Positions 1-10,169 of a stretch of 64,000 nt of DNA are shown here, in pieces. The stretch lies in contig CAZKJG010000004.1 in the NCBI GenBank assembly GCA_964553045.1, positions 105,572 to 169,571 of the forward strand. The letters are read 5' to 3'. Within the stretch, counting starts at the first letter, position 1; every line of letters begins with the position of its first letter. The translations under genes and the position numbers were made by a program. Origin of the DNA: JAWLEP01 sp964553045 (lineage in GTDB: Bacteria; Fermentibacterota; Fermentibacteria; Fermentibacterales; JCC-6). The notes beneath the pieces were generated by a model. The model had not been told where the DNA came from, did not search any database, and saw nothing but the letters and a program-made list of their open reading frames with translations.

Positions 1-1635
1 CAGGAGGGGGGAGACTATCATCTCGAGGAACCGGCCCCGCCGGTTCTCCTCGGCTATCTTCTTCAGCGCCTCCAGCACCACGGACAGGGCCTGCTCTCCG
101 GTGCGGACGAGCTCATCGAACCAGTCGGGCGGAAGGCCTCCCAGCAGCTTCTTGCGGCTGTCGGGGTCCAGCAGTGACATGATCTCGGATACCACAGGCA
201 CCAGATCCAGAAGCTCCCGGTCGGAAAGCCCCGACTGGCTCCGCATCAGGAAGGAGGCCGAGGCGACAGCCTCCGCCGGCGTGCAGGTGGTGCGGTCCCA
301 GGCGCTGGCCAGCAGGTCAAGGCCCTTGTCCGGCCGCTCCAGCTGAACTATGTGCCCCATGAGCTTGTGGAATGCGTTGCGCATGGCCGGGCCGTCGGGG
401 CCGGCTGCCAGGGTCTCGGATATGGAACCCGCCCGCTGCAGGGAGCGCATATCCAGGCTCTCATCGCTGGAATCCAGGTACTCGGCCAGGGAGGCGGTGG
501 CGTCCACGAGTGTCTCGCTTACCGTGCCCCCCATCTCCTCCACCAGCTTCCTGAGGTTCTCCAGAGGAGTGCCCATATCGGGAAGTGCGGCTATCGTGAC
601 CATCGACCGGCCGGTTTCGTCCGGTGACGAGAGGAAGCCGCGGAGAGAGAGGACCTCTACGCCTATCTCCACCTCAACCGAGCTTACCAGCGCGTTCCTT
701 ACCTCGGGAAGGTCGGCGAGGGCCTCCAGGGCGTCCTGCGGGTCGGTTCCTCCGAACCTCTCGCAGACGGTGTGGGCCGCGGTGCGGGTGAGCAGGTCCT
801 CCAGGCCGCGGTTCTCCTCCAGCATGCCCAGCACGCCGGCGAGCAGCCGCACGGAGTTCTCGGGAACCGCAAATCCCCGAAGACGTCGGTAGAGGAGCTC
901 CCCGTTGCGTGCAATTGCCCTCCAGATGGGAAGACTCTCCTCGTCGAGGAGCTTCCAGCCCATCTCGGCGGCGAAATCGAGCAGCGACTCCCGGGCAAAG
1001 GGACGCGCTTCTTCCAGCAGGCTCTCGGCCCGCTTCAGGGCCTGTATGACCCTCTCGCCGTGCTCCGCCGTGCACTCCAGCCAGTAGCAGAAGCGCTCGG
1101 GCCAGCGGCCGGCCAGCTTCACCAGGAAATGGGCCATGGCGCTGGACCTGGTTCCCTCCCCTATCCTCCTCATGGCCTCGTAGAAGAGGGCCAGCACGTT
1201 CTCCAGCTCCATGTCCACCACGGCGGAGAGCTGGCTCCACATCCAGGCTATCTGGAAGAACTCCATGACAGCGGTGGACCGGGTGCTGACAGGAAGGGCG
1301 GATACGGCAGCGATCCAGCGCTCCAGCAGCGCAGGCTCCACCGGAGGGGGAGAGGATATGACTCCCAGGCTGTCCAGCAGCCTCTTCCTGGAGGCTTCGG
1401 GCAGCTCGGAGATTGTCGCCGAAAGGCGCAGGCAGCTGGTCTCCCACTCGCCGCCCTCGAACACCCGCAGGTTCTGCAGGCCGGCGGCTATGCTCCTGTC
1501 CAGGGAGGAGGGATCTATTCGCTTCTCCGGCAGCGTGGCCGGGGCCCCGACGTCGGGGACGGGCGAGGGCCTGGGCTCGTTGACCCTGTACCACAGCTTC
1601 AGCTGCTTGACGAGCCGGTCTGTGGTCTCGCTCAT
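1..1635 (-). CDS. Unrecognised protein downstream of gyrA, cut by left edge
   Basis: The frame opens with ATG at 1635 (MSETTDRLVKQLKLWYRV) and stays open for 545 codons to the window edge, so the C-terminus is missing. The translation is leucine-, glutamate- and alanine-rich with regular helical stretches, no signal peptide and no membrane segment. It suggests a cytosolic all-helical protein, perhaps of repeat type, but I recognise no family. It starts 39 bases after the gyrA stop on the same strand and is probably co-transcribed with gyrB-gyrA. The reading frame is clearly coding because a different, arginine/proline-rich frame over the same bases is interrupted. Function unknown. Confidence 0.7.
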   Translation of the reverse strand, partial: MSETTDRLVKQLKLWYRVNEPRPSPVPDVGAPATLPEKRIDPSSLDRSIAAGLQNLRVFEGGEWETSCLRLSATISELPEASRKRLLDSLGVISSPPPVEPALLERWIAAVSALPVSTRSTAVMEFFQIAWMWSQLSAVVDMELENVLALFYEAMRRIGEGTRSSAMAHFLVKLAGRWPERFCYWLECTAEHGERVIQALKRAESLLEEARPFARESLLDFAAEMGWKLLDEESLPIWRAIARNGELLYRRLRGFAVPENSVRLLAGVLGMLEENRGLEDLLTRTAAHTVCERFGGTDPQDALEALADLPEVRNALVSSVEVEIGVEVLSLRGFLSSPDETGRSMVTIAALPDMGTPLENLRKLVEEMGGTVSETLVDATASLAEYLDSSDESLDMRSLQRAGSISETLAAGPDGPAMRNAFHKLMGHIVQLERPDKGLDLLASAWDRTTCTPAEAVASASFLMRSQSGLSDRELLDLVPVVSEIMSLLDPDSRKKLLGGLPPDWFDELVRTGEQALSVVLEALKKIAEENRRGRFLEMIVSPLL

Positions 1636-1674
1636 CCATCACCCCCGCTGAAGAAGGTACCGGCCTCGGGGAGC

Positions 1675-4144
<2,470 letters not shown>

Positions 4145-4152
<8 letters not shown>

Positions 4153-6079
4153 CGAGGTTGGTCACCTCCGCGGCGTGATCGGTGATGAACTTCCTTCTGG
4201 GCTCCACCTCGTCGCCCATGAGGATAGAGAAGATCATGCTGGCCTCGACGGCGTCATCGAGGTTCACCCTGGACAGGCGCCTGGTCTCCGGGTCCATCGT
4301 GGTCTCCCACAGCTGGTCGGGGTTCATCTCGCCGAGCCCTTTGTAGCGCTGCACGGAGATCGACGAGCCGCCTGCGGACTCTACGATCTCCCGGCGGGCG
4401 GCCTCGTTGTAGGCGTAGCGCTCCCTGCGGCCCACCTTGATCTTGTACAGCGGAGGCTGCGCTATGAATATGTGCCCCCGCTCTATCAGCACCGGCATGT
4501 AGCGGTAGAAGAAGGTAAGAAGGAGGGTTCTTATGTGGGCCCCGTCCACGTCCGCGTCGGTCATGATGATTATCTTGCCGTAGCGCAGCCCGGCCAGCTC
4601 GAACTCCTCCTCTCCGATGCCGGTGCCCACGGCGGTGATTATCGTCCGGACCTCCCGGTTCTTCAGTATGCGGTTCAGCGGGTACTTCTCCACGTTTATT
4701 ATCTTCCCCCGCAGAGGCAGGATTGCCTGGAAGTGCCGGTTGCGCCCCTGTTTGGCGGATCCGCCGGCGGAATCGCCCTCCACGAGGAACAGCTCGGCCT
4801 GGTCTGGGTCCGACACGGCGCAGTCCGACAGCTTGCCGGGAAGGGCCGCGGACTCCAGGGCACTCTTGCGCCTGGTGAGCTCCCGGGCCTGTCGGGCCGC
4901 CTGCCGTGCGGCCTTGGTCTCGTAGCACTTCTTGACGACCTTGCGGGCGATGCCGGGATTCTCCTCGAGGAACTGGGCAAGACCCTCGTAGACCGACGAG
5001 GAGACCACTCCCTGAACGTCGCGATTGCCGAGACGGGTCTTCGTCTGACCCTCGAACTGCGGGTCGGAGAGCTTTACGCTGACCACCGCGGTGAGCCCCT
5101 CGCGGACGTCGCTGCCGGAGAAGCTCTCGCCGGACTTCCGGAACAGGTTGGCGGAGGCCGAGTACTCGTTCAGACAGCGGGTCAGGGCGGTCTTGAATCC
5201 GGTCAGATGGGTGCCGCCATCCACGGTGTTGATGTTGTTCGCGAAGCTGAAGATCTCCTCCTGATACCCGGTGTTGTACTGCAGGGCCACCTCCAGTATC
5301 ACCTTCTCGCCGGCTTCCGTCTCCACCTCGCGGGAGAAGAACAGCGGCTCCTCGTGCAGGGGGTGCCGGGTCTTGTTCAGGTAGGAGACGAACGACGCAA
5401 TGCCCCCGTCGTAGCAGAAGCTGTGGCTCTTCCCCTGGGAGTCGGGTCTGAGGTCGCGCATGGTTATCGAAAGGCCGCTGTTGAGGAAGGCCATCTCCCG
5501 CAGCCTCTTGGAGAGAAGGTCGAAGTTGAAGGTTGTTATCTCGAAGATCCCATCGTCGGGCATGAAGGAGATCTCGGTTCCCGTGCGATCGGTGGTCCCC
5601 GTTATCTTCAGCGGCTCGGCGGGCATGCCGCGGGAGTAGCTCTGCCTGTACTCCTTCCCGCCTTTCCAGACCGTTACGCTCAGCCATTCCGAAAGGGCGT
5701 TGACCACGCTCACGCCAACCCCGTGGAGTCCGCCGGAGACCTTGTAGGACTTGTTGTCGAACTTGCCTCCGGCGTGGAGCTTGGTCATGACAACCTCCAG
5801 CGCGGGCACGTTCAGCTCGGCGTGAAGCTCTATCGGTATACCGCGACCGTTGTCGGTGACGGTAACCGAGCCGTCCTCCTCCAGCACCACCGATATGCTG
5901 TCGCAGTATCCGCCCTGGGCCTCGTCAACGCTGTTGTCCACCACCTCGTACACCAGGTGATGCAGGCCGGTGGAGGAGGTGGAGCCTATGTACATGCTGG
6001 GCCGTTTTCTCACCGCCTCCAGCCCCTCGAGCACCTGTATCGAGTCGGCGTTGTAAATGCTGGGTGTCTCCGGTTCCAT
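4145..6079 (-). CDS. gyrB: DNA gyrase subunit B
   Basis: ATPase subunit of gyrase. The 644 residues contain an N-terminal GHKL ATPase domain (EVVDNSVDEAQGG near residue 50, GRGIPIE, GGLHGVGVSVVNALS), a transducer domain and a C-terminal TOPRIM domain with EGDSAGGSAKQGR and the metal-binding DADVDGAHIRTLLL. The ending RYKGLGEMNPDQLWETTMDP followed by GDEVEPRRKFI is characteristic of GyrB. It lies between the DciA-like gene and gyrA, the common dnaA-dnaN-(recF)-gyrB-gyrA arrangement. There is no large TOPRIM insert of the E. coli type, in agreement with the short length. Confidence 0.98.
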
Positions 6080-6089
6080 GTACGCCTTC

Positions 6090-6401
6090 CTAGGCTTGTT
6101 CGCGTTGACCCGTGCCGCCGCGCCGACGGATTACGACGATCCGCTCGAACACCGTCTTACCGGCGGCGGCGTTGAGCGCTTCCAGTATCTCCGCCTGTCT
6201 GGAGCGTATCTCCATGCCGGCGGCGGGGTGGTGTACGGCCACCCTCAGCTCGTCCCGCAGAAACCCGATTACCGACGAGTACTCGGCAATTCGCTCTCCG
6301 GCCGCCTTCGGCCAGCCTTCCGCCGCCCTTCGGCGTAGCTCGTAGAGGTCTATGCCGCTTCGGCTTCTAAAATCGCGCACCAGATCCGAGAGGGCTCTCA
6401 C
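6090..6401 (-). CDS. DciA-like (DUF721) replication protein
   Basis: Small basic protein of 103 residues starting at GTG 6401. It matches the DUF721/DciA pattern: an N-terminal helix (LSDLVRDFRSRSGIDLYELR), then W-P-x-A-x-G-E-R-I (WPKAAGERIAEYSSV), then the core with ELRVAVHHPAAGMEIRSRQ. DciA is the ancestral loader/partner of the replicative helicase DnaB in bacteria lacking DnaC or DnaI. It sits between dnaN and gyrB, where recF-DUF721 usually occur together; here recF is missing. Family assignment is from motif reading; the exact partner is inferred. Confidence 0.8.
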   Translation of the reverse strand: MRALSDLVRDFRSRSGIDLYELRRRAAEGWPKAAGERIAEYSSVIGFLRDELRVAVHHPAAGMEIRSRQAEILEALNAAAGKTVFERIVVIRRRGGTGQREQA

Positions 6402-6431
6402 GGGAACACCTGCAGTGCCGGCAAGCGAGTA

Positions 6432-7547
6432 TCACTCACCTTCGCCGGGGAGCTTCACCGGCATGAGCAGCGCCAAGTAGTCCACGTCCTCGGGAGCCGT
6501 CTCCTGGCGAATGATAACCGCGGTGGTGCTGTCCTTGACCAGGACTCGTACCCGTTCACAGTCCATATTGCGAAGGATGTCCCGCAGGAAGTCACCGTTG
6601 AAACCTATTCGCATGGGGTCGCCGCCGTAATCGGCTTCCAGCTTCTCGTGGGCCTCTCCGGCGTCGGAGTACTCGGCCTCTACCAGCACGTTGCCGGGCT
6701 CCAGGCTGAACTTCACCTGGTGAGTGGCCGGGTTGGCGATTATGCGCATTCGCCGGAGGGCGGAAACGAGGTCTTCGCGCTCCATGGCCATCTCCATGTC
6801 GTTGCCGGAGGGAATTACCTTCTCGTAGGGAGGGTAGGGGCCCTCGATGGTTCGACTGAATATCACCGTGGAGTCCATTTCGAAAGATATCTGGTTGCCC
6901 CCGAACCGTATGCTTACACTATCGCCGTCGGCCAGCTTCGTCAGCAGGTTAAGCGCCTTGGGCGCTACTATGGCCTCCAGCGGCTCGGGAGCGGTTATGC
7001 CCGGCATGCGTATTCTGGCCAGGCGGTGGCCATCGGTGGCCACCATCTCGAATCCCTCCGTGCCGAGCTTCCACAGGCCACCGTTCAGGGCCGGACGGTA
7101 GTCGTCGCGGGCCACGGCGTACGAGGTCTTCGTTATGGCCTCCGAGAGCACCTGCACGGGCAGGGTGATGGGGCTACCCTCCTCCAGCTTGGGCAGGGCC
7201 GGGAAGGAGTCCGTGGAGCTGCCGCTCAGAGTGAACTCGCTGCGGTCGCAGGTAATGGTTACCCTGTTGCCCGTGCCGGAGAGGTGCACATCGCCGCCGG
7301 GAAGCTCCCGAGCTATCTCGTGCAGCCGCTTTCCGGGCAGGGCAAGCGAACCCGGGCTGGTTATGGTGGCCGGGACCGAGGTTATGACGGTGGTGTCCAG
7401 ATCGGTGGCCGAAAGCCTCAGAAGATCCTCCTCCGCTTCCAGGAGCACGTTGGTGAGAGATGGAAGACTGGTTCTGGGGGGGAGCGCGGTGGCTACGGTG
7501 TTGAGTCCGTTCAGAAGATCGGAGTGGGAAACGAGAATCTTAATCAT
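6432..7547 (-). CDS. dnaN: DNA polymerase III beta sliding clamp
   Basis: Processivity clamp that encircles DNA and tethers polymerase III. The 371 residues fit the three-domain family: N-terminal MIKILVSHSDLLNGLNTVATALPPRTSLPSL, a middle domain with YAVARDDYRPALNGGLW and VATDGHRLARIRMP, and the C-terminal DYLALLMPVKLPGEGE, which preserves the hallmark LxMPVKL-type end that forms part of the client-binding pocket. It starts at ATG 7547, eight bases after a GGAGGG ribosome site. It lies downstream of dnaA with 212 bases between, which hold DnaA-box-like sequences. Confidence 0.97.
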   Translation of the reverse strand: MIKILVSHSDLLNGLNTVATALPPRTSLPSLTNVLLEAEEDLLRLSATDLDTTVITSVPATITSPGSLALPGKRLHEIARELPGGDVHLSGTGNRVTITCDRSEFTLSGSSTDSFPALPKLEEGSPITLPVQVLSEAITKTSYAVARDDYRPALNGGLWKLGTEGFEMVATDGHRLARIRMPGITAPEPLEAIVAPKALNLLTKLADGDSVSIRFGGNQISFEMDSTVIFSRTIEGPYPPYEKVIPSGNDMEMAMEREDLVSALRRMRIIANPATHQVKFSLEPGNVLVEAEYSDAGEAHEKLEADYGGDPMRIGFNGDFLRDILRNMDCERVRVLVKDSTTAVIIRQETAPEDVDYLALLMPVKLPGEGE

Positions 7548-7611
7548 GACGTCAACCCTCCGGCATAGAGTAATTCCAAAACAGTAGAGGAACAGTTATT
7601 GAAATTATACT

Positions 7612-7620
7612 TGTGGACAT
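7612..7620 (-). promoter_or_regulatory. Candidate DnaA box between dnaA and dnaN
   Basis: Reads TGTGGACAT on the plus strand, so ATGTCCACA on the minus strand, against consensus TTATCCACA. It follows an AT-rich stretch (7575-7611, including GTTATTGAAATTATACT) that could be an unwinding element. Confidence 0.4.
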
Positions 7621-7703
7621 GCCGGAAAGCCACCTCTACCGCATGTACCGCAGCGGAGTAGGAATGTGTAAAAATAGTGAATAACCGAACAGTGAAAGGC
7701 GAG

Positions 7704-7712
7704 TTTTCCACA
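7704..7712 (+). promoter_or_regulatory. Candidate DnaA box between dnaA and dnaN
   Basis: TTTTCCACA, one mismatch from TTATCCACA. The same 9-mer occurs upstream of dnaA at 9161. It follows a second AT-rich run (about 7663-7700). Confidence 0.55.
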
Positions 7713-7747
7713 ACGCGCCCAGGGGGAACGAGAAGTAGACACCCGAG

Positions 7748-7756
7748 AGTGGAAAA
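7748..7756 (-). promoter_or_regulatory. Candidate DnaA box next to the dnaA stop
   Basis: AGTGGAAAA on the plus strand, i.e. TTTTCCACT on the minus strand. It differs from the 7704 site only in the last base and is oppositely oriented. Confidence 0.35.
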
Positions 7757-7759
7757 AGC

Positions 7760-9094
7760 TCAGCTGGTCAGGCGGTTCTTTAGCTCATCCACCCTGCGCC
7801 TCAGGGCGGAGTCGCTGTCGCATAGGTATTCGACGCGGTCTATGGCGTTGAGAACGGTGGAGTGATCCCGGCCGGAGAAGAACTCCCCTATGGACGAGAG
7901 GGAGCTGGAGGTGAGGTCGCGCATCAGGTACATGGCGATCTGGCGGGGTACGAGAATCTCCCTCTTCCTGGCCTTCCCCTTGAGCTGGCTGGGCGAGATG
8001 GAGAACTCCTCGGCCACTGCGGAGGTTATGGTCCCGGCGGTCAGGGAGCGCTTGCGGTTGCCCAGGTAGTCCGAGACCACCCTCTCGGCCATCTCCATGT
8101 CCACCGGAGAGCCGGTCAGGCGGGAGGTGGCCGCCAGCCGGTGAATGGCCCCCTCCAGCTGGCGGACGTTGCTCTTGATGGTGTTGGCTATGTAGGAGAG
8201 GACCTGCGAAGGGAAGCTCTCCCCCTCCGTGCGGGCCTTTACCTGCAGGATGGCCAGGCGGGTCTCGTACTCGGGGGCCTGTATGTCCGCCACCAGCCCC
8301 GACTCGAACCGCGAGATCAGGCGCTCCTCGAGCGGCTCTATCTCGTTGGGCGGCCGGTCGGAGGTGAACACGATCTGGCGGCCGCTGTGGTAGAGGTCGT
8401 TGAAGCGGTGAAAGAGCTCCTCCTGGGTTCCCTCCTTGCCGGCGAGGAACTGTATGTCGTCCATGAGCAGAAGGTCGAGGTCCCTGAACTCCCGCCGGAA
8501 GGAAGCCACGGCTGCAGAGCCGTTGGGCACGGCGGAGATGTAGCGCTGGGTGAACTGCTCCGATGATATGTACTTGAAGGTCTTGTCGGGGCAGTTCTCC
8601 ACCAGGTAGTGGGCTATGGCCTGAATCAGATGGGTCTTGCCCAGCCCCACCCCGCCGTAGATGAAGAGGGGGTTGTAGCTGGGGCTTCCCAGCTCCTGAG
8701 CCACTGCCATGGCTCCGGCGTAGGCCAGCTCGTTGGACGACCCCGAGACGAACCGGTCGAACGTGTAGCTGGGATGCAGGTAGCTGTGGTGGCCGTCCGT
8801 GCGCTTCACCGGAGGCTGGAGCGGCGACTGCGGCGAGGCGGGGTCACCGACGAAAACCAGCGCGAGGTCCTGACGCCCGGAAATACTGTGCAGCAGGGAC
8901 TCCAGGAGGTCGCCGAAGTGGCTTTTGGCCCACTTGGCCATGAACTCGGTGGGAAAGCGGACCAGGTAGCGGGCCTCCTCGCTGTCCAACTCCTCGAAAC
9001 GCGAGTCCGAGAGCCATGTGCGGAACGTGGTTTCGTTCATGTCGCCGGAAGCCAGGGAAAGCACCTCCGGCCAGACCGAGGAGGGGTTCTTCAT
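7760..9094 (-). CDS. dnaA: Chromosomal replication initiator DnaA
   Basis: Initiator AAA+ ATPase that binds DnaA boxes and opens the origin. The 444 residues show domain I (WPEVLSLASGDMNETTFRTWL), a short linker around 85-105, the AAA+ core with Walker A GGVGLGKTH (147-155), Walker B LLLMDDIQFLAGK and sensor regions, and the domain IV helix-turn-helix with the DnaA signature GRDHSTVLNAIDRV near 409-422. It starts at ATG 9094. The upstream region holds a TTGACA element and a TTTTCCACA box a few bases apart, consistent with autoregulation. It heads the leftward replication operon. Confidence 0.98.
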   Translation of the reverse strand: MKNPSSVWPEVLSLASGDMNETTFRTWLSDSRFEELDSEEARYLVRFPTEFMAKWAKSHFGDLLESLLHSISGRQDLALVFVGDPASPQSPLQPPVKRTDGHHSYLHPSYTFDRFVSGSSNELAYAGAMAVAQELGSPSYNPLFIYGGVGLGKTHLIQAIAHYLVENCPDKTFKYISSEQFTQRYISAVPNGSAAVASFRREFRDLDLLLMDDIQFLAGKEGTQEELFHRFNDLYHSGRQIVFTSDRPPNEIEPLEERLISRFESGLVADIQAPEYETRLAILQVKARTEGESFPSQVLSYIANTIKSNVRQLEGAIHRLAATSRLTGSPVDMEMAERVVSDYLGNRKRSLTAGTITSAVAEEFSISPSQLKGKARKREILVPRQIAMYLMRDLTSSSLSSIGEFFSGRDHSTVLNAIDRVEYLCDSDSALRRRVDELKNRLTS

Positions 9095-9149
9095 GGCGCG
9101 AACGCCCCCAAACGGGCTAAGCCGGTATCAACTACGGAGAAGAGAGAGT

Positions 9150-9155
9150 TGTCAA
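9150..9155 (-). promoter_or_regulatory. dnaA promoter -35 element
   Basis: TTGACA on the minus strand, facing dnaA. The matching -10 is weak (TTGATA about 18 bases downstream). The DnaA-like box 9161-9169 lies 5 bases upstream, so DnaA bound there could repress or modulate its own gene. Confidence 0.4.
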
Positions 9156-9160
9156 CAATG

Positions 9161-9169
9161 TTTTCCACA
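9161..9169 (+). promoter_or_regulatory. DnaA box upstream of dnaA
   Basis: TTTTCCACA, identical to the box at 7704 and one base from TTATCCACA. It sits in the strand-switch region next to the dnaA -35 element. Confidence 0.55.
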
Positions 9170-9368
9170 GCAAGGCCAGGGCGTAAAACATTTGAGGCCA
9201 GCAACTTGTAAACTCGGCTCAGTCGACCCAAAAGGATTTGTGCATTTCCGGCGAAGGGGAAAGGGAGTCGGGCAGGACTCATGGAATCGTTCTCCCTCCT
9301 ACGCGATTTCCGGACGGCGGGTGGCACTGTGAACCGCTGCGTCAGGGTGCCGGAAGCGAAAAAACAGC

Positions 9369-9397
9369 TTGACACATAGACTTGCCTTGGCTAGCTT
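9369..9397 (+). promoter_or_regulatory. rpmH promoter
   Basis: Perfect -35 TTGACA (9369-9374), 17-base spacer, weaker -10 TAGCTT (9392-9397). It lies about 90 bases upstream of rpmH and would drive the rpmH-rnpA-yidD-yidC run. Confidence 0.6.
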
Positions 9398-9486
9398 TGG
9401 CCTCCGAATTCAGACGGAGACAATGGCTAATAGAAGATGAATCTCCCGACCGCGTCAAGACCGTCGGGAGCAAAGGTGGAGGAAGC

Positions 9487-9621
9487 ATGAAGCGCACCTA
9501 CCAGCCGAGCAAGGTAAAGAAGGCGAGAAAGCACGGCTTTCGGGCCAGAATGCGGTCCCGAAGCGGAAGGAACGTGATCAATGCCCGCAGAAGGAAGGGC
9601 AGGAAGCGCCTGGCACCCTGA
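9487..9621 (+). CDS. rpmH: Ribosomal protein bL34
   Basis: 44-residue large-subunit protein with the invariant family pattern MKRTYQPSKVKKARKHGFRA and ending KGRKRLAP. An in-frame upstream extension exists but is rejected: ATG 9487 follows a GGTGGAGGAAGC ribosome site and gives the exact family length. First gene of the rightward operon and, as usual, directly ahead of rnpA, which begins inside it. Confidence 0.98.
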   Translation: MKRTYQPSKVKKARKHGFRARMRSRSGRNVINARRRKGRKRLAP

Positions 9622-9949
9622 ACGGCTGAGGAGGTCGTCGGACTTCAGACGGGCATTCGGGAAGGGCCGACGCTACAGAGGCGACGTGCTGGGGGCGGCC
9701 GTCGTCGTGAATTCCCTGGGCGTTATGCGCCTGGGGTTTTCTGTTTCGGCGAAGATGGGAAACGCCGTAAGGAGGAACCGACTCAGGCGAAGGTTGCGTG
9801 GAATGGCCCGGGATTACTGGCCACCGGCATCGATGGATATAGTAGTGTGGCCGGCTGTGCCGCTCGAGCGGATTACGCTGAGGATGCTGAAATCGGAGAT
9901 GGGGAAGATTGGCGAGGAGATCCGGGCACTGGCCGAGAAGGGCAGTTGA
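9581..9949 (+). CDS. rnpA: Ribonuclease P protein component
   Basis: Basic protein cofactor of RNase P, which matures the 5' ends of tRNAs. The 122 residues contain RLRRSSDFRRAFGKGRR, then GFSVSAKMGNAVRRNRLRRRLRG, which includes the RNR motif contacting the catalytic RNA. ATG 9581 lies 41 bases inside rpmH and is preceded by AAGGA nine bases upstream. The next plausible start is only a CTG, so the overlap appears real, as in Thermus. It also overlaps yidD by 41 bases. Confidence 0.93.
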   Translation: MPAEGRAGSAWHPERLRRSSDFRRAFGKGRRYRGDVLGAAVVVNSLGVMRLGFSVSAKMGNAVRRNRLRRRLRGMARDYWPPASMDIVVWPAVPLERITLRMLKSEMGKIGEEIRALAEKGS

Positions 9950-10169
9950 GGCTGTCATACGCGCCTATATCAGGTTGCTCTCGCCGATTACGCCGGCAAG
10001 TTGCAGGTTTACCCCGACCTGCAGCAGGTACACGCTTCAGGCTGTGAAGAGGTTTGGAGTAATGAGGGGCCTGTACCTGGGTCTGGCGCGCCTGGTCAGG
10101 TGCAACCCCTTCTGCCGCGGCGGGCATGACCCGGTTCCGGACAGCTGGGACGACAGGAAGGGCAGATGA
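9909..10169 (+). CDS. yidD: Membrane protein insertion efficiency factor YidD
   Basis: Small 86-residue protein with the YidD pattern: amphipathic N-terminal helix AVEAVIRAYIRLLSPITPASC, then CRFTPTCSRYTLQAVKRFG, then GLARLVRCNPFCRGGHDPVP. It binds the inner face of the membrane and assists YidC. The best start is TTG 9909, inside rnpA; no ATG or GTG is available near the conserved N-terminus. It overlaps yidC by 4 bases (ATGA). The rnpA-yidD-yidC order is widely conserved. Confidence 0.92.
   Translation: MARRSGHWPRRAVEAVIRAYIRLLSPITPASCRFTPTCSRYTLQAVKRFGVMRGLYLGLARLVRCNPFCRGGHDPVPDSWDDRKGR

Larger units (their letters stand above)
9095..9486. other. dnaA-rpmH intergenic region, probable part of oriC
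   Basis: A 392-base gap where gene direction switches from minus to plus. It contains one clear DnaA-box-like 9-mer (9161-9169), short A/T runs (9185-9195, 9355-9366) and the divergent promoters of dnaA and rpmH. No open frame in it looks coding. Only one good box is visible here; others lie in the dnaA-dnaN gap, so the functional origin may be split around dnaA. Confidence 0.6.

Noticed and set aside
4175..6175. 666-codon plus-strand frame over gyrB
   Set aside because: Antisense of an unmistakable gyrB in GC-rich DNA; His/Gly/Leu-rich shadow composition.
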